DNA of 20,784 bases, from contig DFYU01000022.1 of NCBI GenBank assembly GCA_002383415.1, forward strand, positions 1,089 through 21,872. Direction: 5' to 3'. The translations under genes were made by a program, and so were the position numbers. Below the pieces are notes generated by a model. The model did no database searches and was not told the origin of the DNA. It worked only from the letters and a program-made list of their open reading frames with translations. The stretch comes from Geobacter sp. UBA4074 (GTDB taxonomy: Bacteria > Desulfobacterota > Desulfuromonadia > Geobacterales > Pseudopelobacteraceae). This document shows positions 7,083 through 14,259 of this stretch, in pieces (position 1 is the first letter of the stretch; the number at the start of each line of letters is the position of its first letter).

Positions 7083-8177
7083 TTAACGACAGCCTGCGAA
7101 TCGCTGGCCATGCTGCCTGATAACATCCTCAAACATTGCCAGATAACGCTGCACAACTGCGTCCCTGCTGAACCGCTCTTGATGTTTGACGCCCCCGGCT
7201 TCCACTAACTGTTCGGCAAGATCAGGGTTGGCAAGCAGAGTGTTAATCCGTTCAGTCAGCTGTCCCACCTGATCAATGTCAAACAGCAAGCCGTCAATGC
7301 CATCTTCCACCAACCACGCTGGCCCAACAGAACGAGCGGCGATCAATGGCACCCGCTGCCCCCAACTTTCAACTACCACGTTGCCAAACGGCTCGATCCT
7401 TGACGGAAAGACTGAGATATCAGCGGCGGCGAATAGTTCAGCCGTATCGGTCCGCCACCCCAACAAATGCACACGATCAGCCACCCCAAGCTGCTTGATC
7501 AACGTCTCCAACTCCTTCCGCAACGGTCCTTCTCCGGCAATCATCACGGTGACATCGGGAATCGGAACGATCGCCCGCAGCAGCACATCGTGCGCCTTTG
7601 ACGGATGGAGGCGTCCGAGAGCCAGCAACAGGCGATGCTGCTCTGGTACCTTCAAAGCAGATCGTATGGCGACTCGCGCCTCATGGCGGCTAACACCCGA
7701 ATCTCTTATCTCGCCAAAGTTAGGAATATATTCTGTTCTGTCAGCGGCAATGCCGTTCTCGCAAAAATAACGCACCAGATCGGGCGTATTACCAATCAGA
7801 CGGTCGCACTTGCGATACCGATCCAGCTTGTAATACCCTCCCAGGCGAGCAACCAGCGGACAAAAGCCGGCAGGGGTTCGCTTGACCGCCCGGTCCATCC
7901 AGGCCAATATCAGATCAGGCCTAGTTCCCTTGATGTGGCTTCGTATCGCAAGCCGGCCGGGAATTTCATGCAAACCGCGAAAGCGAATCGCCTTCACCTC
8001 TACTTGGGGGTGCGCTCCAAGCAACTTTTCTCGACTTTGATTCGGTTCTATCACCACAGACTGGCGCAACCCAGCATCGGCCAGAGCCAGACACAACTTA
8101 TCAAAAAATGTCTCTGCACCACCGACCTGGCTAGAGAGCATGACCTGCATCAAATGGAAAGAAGCGGAGGTTTTCAT
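7083..8177 (-). CDS. GT4-family glycosyltransferase, first gene of the core/O-antigen operon
   Basis: A GT-B retaining glycosyltransferase of 364 residues, predicted cytoplasmic. It has the N-terminal glycine loop VGGAETFFDKL (18-28), the inter-domain segment LLALGRLHPSKAHD (184-197), AGEGPLRKEL (214-223) and an intact E-x7-E donor motif (Glu262 and Glu270 in IEPFGNVVVE). The E-P-F-G form is common in LPS core transferases such as the WaaG-like group, but I cannot name the acceptor. ATG at 8177 has GGAG about 11 bases upstream. It is the first gene of the operon: the next gene upstream in this orientation is the broken pseB fragment, beyond the IS remnant. Confidence 0.85.
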   Translation of the reverse strand: MKTSASFHLMQVMLSSQVGGAETFFDKLCLALADAGLRQSVVIEPNQSREKLLGAHPQVEVKAIRFRGLHEIPGRLAIRSHIKGTRPDLILAWMDRAVKRTPAGFCPLVARLGGYYKLDRYRKCDRLIGNTPDLVRYFCENGIAADRTEYIPNFGEIRDSGVSRHEARVAIRSALKVPEQHRLLLALGRLHPSKAHDVLLRAIVPIPDVTVMIAGEGPLRKELETLIKQLGVADRVHLLGWRTDTAELFAAADISVFPSRIEPFGNVVVESWGQRVPLIAARSVGPAWLVEDGIDGLLFDIDQVGQLTERINTLLANPDLAEQLVEAGGVKHQERFSRDAVVQRYLAMFEDVIRQHGQRFAGCR

Positions 8178-8458
8178 CGTAATTGGTACTCCACCAGTCT
8201 GCTACCTACGGCTATGTGTCGCTGCTAAAATGCTTGAACACACACCTGACAATCATTCTGAACATTTTCAAAAGAAAGCAAAATGCGGTCAAATGCGAAG
8301 CGTCTTAGTGCAATCACATCAAAAGACTACGAGCAAAAAGAGACATCCTCAGACGGATAGCGACTCTGTCGCAAAACTCATACTTCTTTTGCAGTGAATA
8401 ATTTATGCATCGATCGTCTTTACTCACTGCTGTCCCATAATTTAACTGAATAAAAGGA
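8178..8458. other. Non-coding stretch between the core operon and the IS remnant
   Basis: No convincing gene is present. The stretch is AT-rich and contains the candidate promoter at 8264-8292 and two small inverted repeats. One is GCGAC-TCT-GTCGC at 8360-8372. The other is GCAAAA at 8371-8376 pairing with TTTTGC at 8387-8392. A plus-strand reading frame across 8140-8397 has no recognisable protein character. The left end of the insertion sequence may lie within the right part of this stretch, but I cannot place it. Confidence 0.5.
8264..8292 (-). promoter_or_regulatory. Candidate sigma70 promoter for the core/O-antigen operon
   Basis: On the minus strand, TTGACC (8292-8287) and GAAAAT (8269-8264) are separated by exactly 17 bases. 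They match the sigma70 -35 box at 5 of 6 positions and the -10 box at 4 of 6. Transcription would start near 8257, giving a leader of about 80 bases before the glycosyltransferase ATG at 8177. This is a pattern match only, but it is in the right place and orientation for an operon that needs its own promoter after the IS-associated break. Confidence 0.4.
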
Positions 8459-8526
8459 GGCTCTGAGAGCTACTTGTGGTATATTGAGTTCGCCAAAACA
8501 CCAATAAACACGAGGAGATCAGAGCC
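8459..8526 (+). promoter_or_regulatory. Transposase leader: extended -10 promoter, inverted repeat and ribosome binding site
   Basis: TG-G-TATATT at 8477-8485 fits an extended -10 promoter; no -35 box is evident. AGGAG at 8513-8517 lies 9 bases before the transposase ATG at 8527. GGCTCTGA at 8459-8466 is an exact inverted repeat of TCAGAGCC at 8519-8526, directly in front of the start codon. A transcript begun at the internal promoter (about 8492) would lack the left arm, whereas a readthrough transcript from outside would carry both arms. Confidence 0.4.
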
Positions 8527-8857
8527 ATGGCGCATAATAACACAGTCCTTAGTCAAGTTGTTCGTTTTTTCAAGAGACATGAATTCGAGACCCTCGCCCG
8601 CAAGCACCATGTCGGGCAGCAGTTTCGTTCTTTTTCACGCTGGAGCCAGTTCACCGCCATGCTGGTTGGCCAGCTGACCGGCCGCAAAAGCCTGCGAGAC
8701 CTTGTTGATAATCTCAAGGTTCAAGGCCATAAGCTCTACCACCTGGGAACCAAGGACGTACCCCGTTCCACACTGGCCCGGGTAAATGAAGAACAACCGC
8801 ATCAGTTGTACAAAGAGCTCTTTCACAAACTGCTGGGCCGTTGCCAGGCCATCGCGC
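8527..8857 (+). pseudogene. Truncated IS4-family transposase, N-terminal DUF4372-type domain
   Basis: About 110 N-terminal residues match the DUF4372 type of IS4-family transposases by recognition: MAHNNTVLSQVVRFF, RHEFETLARKHH, SQFTAMLVGQLTGRKSLRD, NLKVQGHKLYHLG, STLARVNEEQPHQLY and LLGRCQ. The typical continuation, with the DDE catalytic core, is missing. After GRCQAIAP the frame runs into sequence antisense to pseB and reaches a stop at 8940, so a fusion peptide of 137 residues is possible but would be inactive. The ATG at 8527 has a good ribosome binding site. The gene is oriented opposite to all its neighbours. Confidence 0.85.
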
Positions 8858-9170
8858 CGTTGATATTGGTCTTGACGCATTCAAACGGGTTGTACTCGGC
8901 AGTGGGCACGATCTTGGTCGCGGCGGCATGCACCACATAATCCACCCCGTCCAGGGCCCGGTAGAGCCGTTCTCGGTCCCGCACATCACCGATAAAAAAG
9001 CGGACGCGAGTGTCTCCTGCAAATTTTTTTGCCATTTCCCATTGTTTCATCTCATCGCGGGAATAAATGATCAATCGTCGCGGATTATACTTGGCAAGCG
9101 TCAAAGGGACGAATGTGTTGCCAAAAGAACCGGTACCGCCAGTAATCAGTAGTGATTTTCCCTGTAGCAT
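8850..9170 (-). pseudogene. pseB: Truncated UDP-GlcNAc 4,6-dehydratase (PseB-like), 5' third only
   Basis: The first 107 residues of an NAD(P)-dependent extended SDR remain, from ATG at 9170 to the IS junction. The fragment has the nucleotide loop LLITGGTGSFG (residues 5-15), YSRDEMKQWEM, FFIGDVRDRERL and AEYNPFECVKTN. These favour PseB (inverting 4,6-dehydratase, first step of pseudaminic acid synthesis) over FnlA or CapE, which normally have CEFHP-type motifs. The catalytic Thr/Asp/Lys/Tyr residues would come at about 130-145 and are lost. The frame reads eight residues into the transposase antisense strand and stops at 8823. It starts 55 bases after the epimerase stop, so it was probably the last gene left in the lipid A operon. 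Confidence 0.8.
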
Positions 9171-9225
9171 AAAACTGCACCCTGCCTTTTTGAGATAAGA
9201 TTCATTGGGGGCTGACGTCAGACAC

Positions 9226-10236
9226 TTAAACACCGTAGTACCCCTGATACCACGCCACAAACCTGCCAAGCCCCTCTTCGATACTGGTGGAGGGCCTGAA
9301 GCCGGTATCGGCCATCAGGTCGTCCAGATCGGCAAAGGTGGCCGGCACATCGCCCGGTTGCATCGGCAAAAAGTTTTTTTGAGCCTTTTTCCCCAGACAC
9401 TGCTCAAGCACCTTGATGAAGCGCAACAACTCCACCGGCTGGTTGTTGCCGATGTTGTAGACCCGCCAGGGGGCAAAGCTGCTAGCGGCATCCGGCGCAT
9501 CACCACGCCACGTGGGATCACTGCTCGGTGGACGGTCGGCCACCCGCAGCACCCCTTCGACAATGTCATCGATATAGGTAAAGTCGCGCTGCATCTTGCC
9601 CTGGTTGAAGACGTTGATCGGCTGCCCTTCCAGGATGGCCTTGGTGAAGGAAAAATAGGCCATGTCGGGCCGCCCCCAGGGACCGTAGACGGTAAAGAAA
9701 CGCAGTCCGGTACAAGGCAGGCCATAGGTGGCGGCATAGCTGTGGGCCATCAGTTCGTTGGCCTTTTTGGTCGCGGCGTACAGGGAAACCGGGTGGTCGA
9801 CATTGTGGTGCACAGAAAACGGCATGGCCGTGTTGGCGCCGTAGACCGAACTGGAGGAGGCATACACCAGGTGCCTGACCTGCTGACGACGGCAGCCCTC
9901 AAGGATGTTCAAAAAACCGGTCAGATTACTGTCAACGTAGGCGTGGGGATTTTCCAGTGAGTAGCGTACCCCGGCCTGGGCCGCCAGGTGGATCACCCGA
10001 TCGAACGGTTCTGCCGCAAACAGGGCCTCAAGGGCAACCCGGTCCTCAAGTGCAGCGCGCACAAACCGGAAATTGGTATGGCCGGCCAGTCGATCGAGAC
10101 GGTCCTGCTTAAGCGAGACCTGATAGTAGTCGTTCAGGTTGTCGAGACCGACCACCTGCTCGCCGCGCTCCAGCAGGCACTGGCAGACATAGGAGCCAAT
10201 AAAACCGGCTGCGCCGGTGACAAGTATTCTAGCCAT
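9226..10236 (-). CDS. UDP-glucuronate 4-epimerase (extended SDR family)
   Basis: A cytoplasmic NAD+-dependent enzyme of 336 residues predicted to interconvert UDP-glucuronate and UDP-galacturonate. The dinucleotide loop TGAAGFIG is at residues 7-14. The catalytic set is the Ser run at 127-130 in YASSSSVYG and Tyr153/Lys157 in YAATK. The block RFFTVYGPWGRPDMAYF, together with VFNQGKMQRDFTYIDDIVEG, is characteristic of the UDP-GlcA 4-epimerase group (LpsL/CapI type) rather than GalE. It lies 49 bases after lpxK and precedes the broken pseB. Its position suggests galacturonate in the LPS core or O-antigen, but no matching transferase can be named. Confidence 0.85.
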   Translation of the reverse strand: MARILVTGAAGFIGSYVCQCLLERGEQVVGLDNLNDYYQVSLKQDRLDRLAGHTNFRFVRAALEDRVALEALFAAEPFDRVIHLAAQAGVRYSLENPHAYVDSNLTGFLNILEGCRRQQVRHLVYASSSSVYGANTAMPFSVHHNVDHPVSLYAATKKANELMAHSYAATYGLPCTGLRFFTVYGPWGRPDMAYFSFTKAILEGQPINVFNQGKMQRDFTYIDDIVEGVLRVADRPPSSDPTWRGDAPDAASSFAPWRVYNIGNNQPVELLRFIKVLEQCLGKKAQKNFLPMQPGDVPATFADLDDLMADTGFRPSTSIEEGLGRFVAWYQGYYGV

Positions 10237-10285
10237 ACCAGGCCACTACTCCAGATAAGCGAGAGTCATGAAACAACACGGTACA

Positions 10286-11386
10286 CTATAGCACCGACGA
10301 CGTTGCATTGAAAGCGGCAGCAGCGACAGCCTCCTTAAGCGGCGTGTCATCGTCGAAAACCAGTTCCAGCCGGGCAGTAACAACTTGTGACAGCCAGTCA
10401 GGTGCAAGCTGCCGCAGCTTGACGCCGTCCTTTTCGGTGGTCAGCAGAAACGTTGCGCCCGTCTGTTGCAGCAACACCTCCACCTGTGCCCGTGTTGTCG
10501 CACCGTATGCTTCATGGTCTGCCAGCTCCAGGGTTGCTGACAGCTCGACCCCTCGTTGTCGCAGGCCGTCAAAAAACGCCTGAGGGTCGGCAATACCGGC
10601 GAAGACGGCCACCATACCAGAATTCAACTGCTCTAACGGCAGCTCTGTATCATCACACAACCGACGGAAAGAGGCAATCCGATGGCGGGCGAAAAACTGC
10701 GGGACCCGCTGATCGACGATGGCAGGCGCGTCAGTAGCAGCACAACGGGTGTAGACAACCACGCCTGCACGTTGACAGGCTGCAGTCGGTTCGCGCAGCG
10801 GTCCGGCCGGCAGCACGCGGCCATTGCCCAGTGGCTGGCGGCAATCCATCAGCAGGATGTTGAGGTCGCGCTGCAGACGCTGGTGCTGAAAACCGTCGTC
10901 CAGCAGAAAGACGTCCGGCCTGAGGCGTTCCATTGCCAACTGCCCCGCCCGGTAGCGGTCGCTGCCGATCACCACCATCAGACCCGGGATAGTGCTGGCC
11001 AACAGATAAGGTTCATCGCCGCATTGATCCGGCGTCAGCAGCAGGTTCTGTCCATCGCTAACTACCGCCACCTGCCCTTCCAGGGATCCGCCATAGCCCC
11101 GTGACAAAACCGCCACCTGTAGCCCCTGCTCCAGAAGTTGACGGGCGATCCAGGCGGTGACTGGGGTCTTGCCGGTGCCGCCCACCGTGAGATTGCCCAC
11201 CGAGATCACCGGCCGCGGCAAGCGGCGCACCTTACAAACACCGTATTTGTAGCACCAGGCTCGCAGCAGCATGAACGCACCGTAGACATATGACGGTAGC
11301 AACAGCAGGAGCACCATCAGCCGGTCAAAGGGCCCGTTGCGTTGCCCCTGCCAGAGCTCGGTAACGTACCGGGAGAGCCGTGTCAC
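10286..11386 (-). CDS. lpxK: Tetraacyldisaccharide 4'-kinase
   Basis: LpxK phosphorylates the 4' position of the lipid A disaccharide at the cytoplasmic face of the inner membrane, giving lipid IVA. The 366-residue protein has an N-terminal hydrophobic segment (about 23-44). The LpxK P-loop signature GNLTVGGTGKTPVT spans 64-77, followed by VLSRGYGG and VFLLDDGFQHQRLQRD. The length matches the family. The start is GTG at 11386, overlapping the waaA stop as GTGA, so translation is probably coupled. Because the substrate here may carry amide chains at position 3, this LpxK would act on a disaccharide with a different linkage from the E. coli one. Confidence 0.95.
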   Translation of the reverse strand: MTRLSRYVTELWQGQRNGPFDRLMVLLLLLPSYVYGAFMLLRAWCYKYGVCKVRRLPRPVISVGNLTVGGTGKTPVTAWIARQLLEQGLQVAVLSRGYGGSLEGQVAVVSDGQNLLLTPDQCGDEPYLLASTIPGLMVVIGSDRYRAGQLAMERLRPDVFLLDDGFQHQRLQRDLNILLMDCRQPLGNGRVLPAGPLREPTAACQRAGVVVYTRCAATDAPAIVDQRVPQFFARHRIASFRRLCDDTELPLEQLNSGMVAVFAGIADPQAFFDGLRQRGVELSATLELADHEAYGATTRAQVEVLLQQTGATFLLTTEKDGVKLRQLAPDWLSQVVTARLELVFDDDTPLKEAVAAAAFNATSSVL

Positions 11387-12672
11387 GATGAAAGGACCTG
11401 ATCCAGCGCATCAAGGTAACGCTGGGTGGCGCCGCCGGCGACGCGCATCATCTTGAGACCATTGGCGCCGATCACCTGCCGCAGCTCGGAGCTGACCAGA
11501 AAGTCGTTCAGCGCCCCCTGCAGTTCTGCCGCATCGGCCACCTGCACCCCTGCGCCGTACTGCAGGGTAAGGGCAGCCACCTCTTTAAAATTGTTCATGT
11601 GGGGACCGAACAGGCTGGGAACGCCACAGGCCGCAGGTTCGAGCAGGTTGTGGCCGCCACTGGGCACCAGGCTGCCGCCAACAAAGACAACATCGGACAG
11701 TCGGTAGATGTTGGTCAGCTCCCCCACCGTATCCACCAACAGCAGTTCGTCTGCCGCCAGCAGCCTGTCGACCGCAAGCTCGGTGCGACGGCGTGCCTTG
11801 AAACCGGACTGCTCCACCAGCCGTGCCACCTCAGCCGACCGCTCAGGGTGACGCGGCACCAACACCAGGCGCGCATCAGGATACTGCTCCGCCAATTCAC
11901 GCCATGCCGATAGCACGGCCTGCTCCTCGCCGCTGTGGGTGCTGGCTGCGGTAAACACCAGGTTGTCAGCAGCCATGGCGTACTGCCTGCGCAGCTCCAG
12001 ACGCTGCTCCACCGGCACGGGACCACAGGGAATATCATACTTGAGATTGCCCAACACCTGGCTGCGCTCGGCCGGGGCGCCGGCAGCAATAATCCGTTCC
12101 CGGTCCAGGTCCGTCTGCATACCGAGGCAGGCAAACCCGGCCAACACCGGGCGAAAAAACCAGGCCAGCCGGCGATACCGAGTTGAGGAGCGGTCTGAGA
12201 TGCGACCATTGGCCAGCAGGAGGGGGATGCCACGTTGGCTGGCCTCCAGGGTGAAGAGAGGCCAGATCTCGGTTTCCATGATGATCACGACACAGGGCTG
12301 TACGCTGTCAAGCACGCGGCGGACCGCCGGACCGATATCAAAGGGGAAATAGATCACCCGGTCGGCCAGTTGATCATGCTCGGCAACGCCGCGACCGGTC
12401 TCGGTAGTCACCGACAGCAGCAGCTTGTGGCCGGGATAACGGCCACGCAGACCTTGCAACAAGGGCCGTGCGGCGATAACCTCACCCACCGAGACGGCAT
12501 GCAGCCAGATGACCGGTTGTTCGTGCAGAGTTGCGCACAGATCCTTCGGCAGCCAGCCCAGCCGCTCGGCAAAGGCGCTTTTGCGGCCGCGACTCACGGA
12601 ACGATACCCGTGGTAGACCAGCACAACAGGCAATGCGAGCCAGGTCAGTAGGCGGTAGACAGTCAGCAGCAT
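11383..12672 (-). CDS. waaA: Kdo transferase (3-deoxy-D-manno-octulosonate transferase)
   Basis: WaaA (KdtA) transfers Kdo from CMP-Kdo to lipid IVA. It is a GT30 enzyme anchored by an N-terminal helix. The 429-residue product has an N-terminal hydrophobic stretch, WLHAVSVGEV (with the conserved Glu in SVGE), VIIMETEIWP, QVLGNLKYD, VPRHPER and GGSLVPSGGHNLLEPAACG, all typical of WaaA. Whether it adds one Kdo or two cannot be read from sequence. I chose the ATG at 12672, where the protein begins with the membrane anchor MLLTVYRLLTWL; the upstream in-frame TTG would overlap the PAP2 gene. It starts 4 bases after the PAP2 stop and ends overlapping lpxK. Confidence 0.94.
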   Translation of the reverse strand: MLLTVYRLLTWLALPVVLVYHGYRSVSRGRKSAFAERLGWLPKDLCATLHEQPVIWLHAVSVGEVIAARPLLQGLRGRYPGHKLLLSVTTETGRGVAEHDQLADRVIYFPFDIGPAVRRVLDSVQPCVVIIMETEIWPLFTLEASQRGIPLLLANGRISDRSSTRYRRLAWFFRPVLAGFACLGMQTDLDRERIIAAGAPAERSQVLGNLKYDIPCGPVPVEQRLELRRQYAMAADNLVFTAASTHSGEEQAVLSAWRELAEQYPDARLVLVPRHPERSAEVARLVEQSGFKARRRTELAVDRLLAADELLLVDTVGELTNIYRLSDVVFVGGSLVPSGGHNLLEPAACGVPSLFGPHMNNFKEVAALTLQYGAGVQVADAAELQGALNDFLVSSELRQVIGANGLKMMRVAGGATQRYLDALDQVLSS

Positions 12673-12676
12673 GGTA

Positions 12677-13351
12677 TCAGTCAGCCAGACTCTGCTGCCG
12701 CAGCAGCAGTTCCGCAAGCAGCAGGCCGGTGATGTACAGCAGGCCCCATGACCAGAGTGTATCAGTCAGAAAATGCCCCCCCTGGCTGATACGGGCGTAG
12801 CTCATGGCACCACCAAACAGCATGCCGCCAATCAGCCAGGCATAGGCCGTTGCCGGCTTACGCCAACGATAGATGAAAAACGGGGCCATCATATAAAAGG
12901 CCGCCGCCGCATGGCCGGAAGGGAATGAACGGCCGCGGGCGGTGTTACCCGGCTGCCATGGCTGCCTGAACTCCCGTTCACCGCCAAACTGTACCACATC
13001 ACGGGGGCGCGGACGATCCCAGTGGTTCTTGAACAGGCTGTTTACCACCAGACCATTGCCCACGATCAAAAACAGCACCAAAAACAGCCCCGGCCGCACC
13101 AAGTGACGTGCGTACGCCTTGAAAAAACCGGTGACAGCAACTGCCAAACCAATCACCGACAGCACCAGGGCCTGCTTCCAGTGCAGCCAGTACAAGAATT
13201 TCCACGGCAACAGGGTGCCAACCGGCCAGTCACCTTGGCGATAGAAATGCGAGGCGATGCCAAGATCGGCACCGGTGGCGCCCAGCAGGCCGGTCACGAT
13301 CACCAGCAACGCCAGCACCATCCACAGCTCGGCCCAAAAACGGCCGTTCAT
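12677..13351 (-). CDS. PAP2-family membrane phosphatase, possible lipid A phosphatase
   Basis: An integral membrane enzyme of 224 residues with about six helices. All three PAP2 motifs are intact: K-x6-RP (Lys108 to Arg115-Pro116 in FKNHWDRPRPRD), PSGH (144-147), and S-x2-R-x5-H-x3-D with Arg187, His193 and Asp197 in SYARISQGGHFLTD. The family removes phosphate from lipid phosphates on the periplasmic side. Candidate substrates are lipid A phosphates (LpxE/LpxF type) or undecaprenyl pyrophosphate and phosphatidylglycerol phosphate. Placement between lpxL and waaA makes lipid A the likeliest, by inference. The ATG at 13351 overlaps the lpxL stop as ATGA. Confidence 0.85.
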   Translation of the reverse strand: MNGRFWAELWMVLALLVIVTGLLGATGADLGIASHFYRQGDWPVGTLLPWKFLYWLHWKQALVLSVIGLAVAVTGFFKAYARHLVRPGLFLVLFLIVGNGLVVNSLFKNHWDRPRPRDVVQFGGEREFRQPWQPGNTARGRSFPSGHAAAAFYMMAPFFIYRWRKPATAYAWLIGGMLFGGAMSYARISQGGHFLTDTLWSWGLLYITGLLLAELLLRQQSLAD

Positions 13352-14259
13352 AGCCCTTCTGTCCGTTTCCAACGGCGATGCACCCAGTACCAATCGGTGG
13401 GGTGGCGGACAATGAAACGCTCAATCTCTGCAGAGTAGCGTTGCACATCAGCCTGTACGGCCGCTTCGTCGCCAACATCGGAAAAAACCAGCATCGGCTG
13501 GATATCAATCACGTAGCGATCACCCTCACGATACATAAAGACCGGCAACACCGGGACACCGGTCTTGCGGGCAAGCACCACCGGCACGCGCGAAGCCCAG
13601 GCCGGTCGTCCCAAAAAACTGATCAGGCAGCCTTCTTCCGGTAGGACCGCTTGATCCACCAGCAGGCCGACCACCCCTTTTTTTCTGATGACCGACAGCA
13701 TGTTCCTGAGGGCGTTTTGCTTGTAGATGATGCTGTTGTCGTAGCTCATCCGCATCCGTTCCACCATCCGGTTCAGATACGGGTTGTTCTGACGACGGGC
13801 AACCACCGACACAGGTACGTTGAACAGCTTGCCAAAGGCCAGGGCTCCCAGCTCCCAGTTGCTGCAGTGCCCCGTCAGAAAGACCAGCCCCTTGTCAAGG
13901 GCACACGCCGCCTCAAAATGCTCGCGGCCACGCACGTCAATACGCCCTATCAGCGTCGCGCCCCTGCCGTGGTAGAGACGACAGACCTCCAGCAACGAGC
14001 GCCCGATGCCCTGAAAGACGGCAGCGGCGATGGCAGCCGCATCAGGCAATGGGCAGCTCCACTCGGGCTGCGAACGCATATACGCCAGGGTACTGTCAAT
14101 GTTCTGCTCGGCCACCCGCCGACGGCTCGACAGCACCCGATGCAGCAACATCCCGACTGGCGAGGCCAAGCGATCGGCCAGCCCCTGCGGAACCAGCGCC
14201 ACCAACCAGGTGCCGAGGTAAAACAGGCCGGCCTGTAGCAACCAGAGAGTCTTGCGCAT
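13348..14259 (-). CDS. lpxL: Late lipid A acyltransferase (LpxL/HtrB family)
   Basis: A 303-residue acyltransferase with an N-terminal membrane helix (about 5-25). The catalytic HX4E motif is present as His131 and Glu136 in TGHCSNWELG. Other family marks are VSVVARRQNNPYLN, GVVGLLVDQAV and TDWYWVHRRWK near the C-terminus. It adds a secondary acyl chain to Kdo-lipid A at the inner membrane. It is the only late acyltransferase in the window, so any further LpxL/LpxM would be elsewhere. The ATG at 14259 shares one base with the msbA stop (TGATG), which indicates coupled translation. Its specificity for chain length and acceptor position is unknown. Confidence 0.9.
   Translation of the reverse strand: MRKTLWLLQAGLFYLGTWLVALVPQGLADRLASPVGMLLHRVLSSRRRVAEQNIDSTLAYMRSQPEWSCPLPDAAAIAAAVFQGIGRSLLEVCRLYHGRGATLIGRIDVRGREHFEAACALDKGLVFLTGHCSNWELGALAFGKLFNVPVSVVARRQNNPYLNRMVERMRMSYDNSIIYKQNALRNMLSVIRKKGVVGLLVDQAVLPEEGCLISFLGRPAWASRVPVVLARKTGVPVLPVFMYREGDRYVIDIQPMLVFSDVGDEAAVQADVQRYSAEIERFIVRHPTDWYWVHRRWKRTEGL

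Larger units (their letters stand above)
8459..8857 (+). mobile_element. Remnant of an IS4-type insertion sequence (left part only)
   Basis: The segment holds the leader and first third of a transposase gene and ends abruptly inside it at about 8848-8858, where sequence antisense to a pseB-like gene begins. The right half of the element, including the catalytic core of the transposase and the right terminal repeat, is missing. The true left end is unknown and may lie up to about 50-100 bases further left. Without both ends, no target-site duplication can be tested. The element cannot move on its own. Confidence 0.75.

Noticed and set aside
7605..8228. Plus-strand open frame of about 200 codons opposite the first GT4 gene
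   Set aside because: It is antisense to a glycosyltransferase with intact motifs and has no protein-like features.
8140..8397. Plus-strand frame in the AT-rich gap (85 codons)
   Set aside because: It begins inside the antisense of the GT4 gene, lacks a ribosome binding site and has no recognisable composition or motif.
9205..9960. Long plus-strand open frame of about 250 codons opposite the UDP-glucuronate epimerase gene
   Set aside because: It is fully antisense to a gene with clear catalytic motifs, has low-complexity His/Gly/Arg-rich composition typical of GC-rich shadow frames, and matches no family.
12672..12717. TTG at 12717 as start of waaA
   Set aside because: It would add 15 residues with a Cys run that are translated from within the PAP2 gene; the ATG at 12672 begins at the expected membrane anchor.
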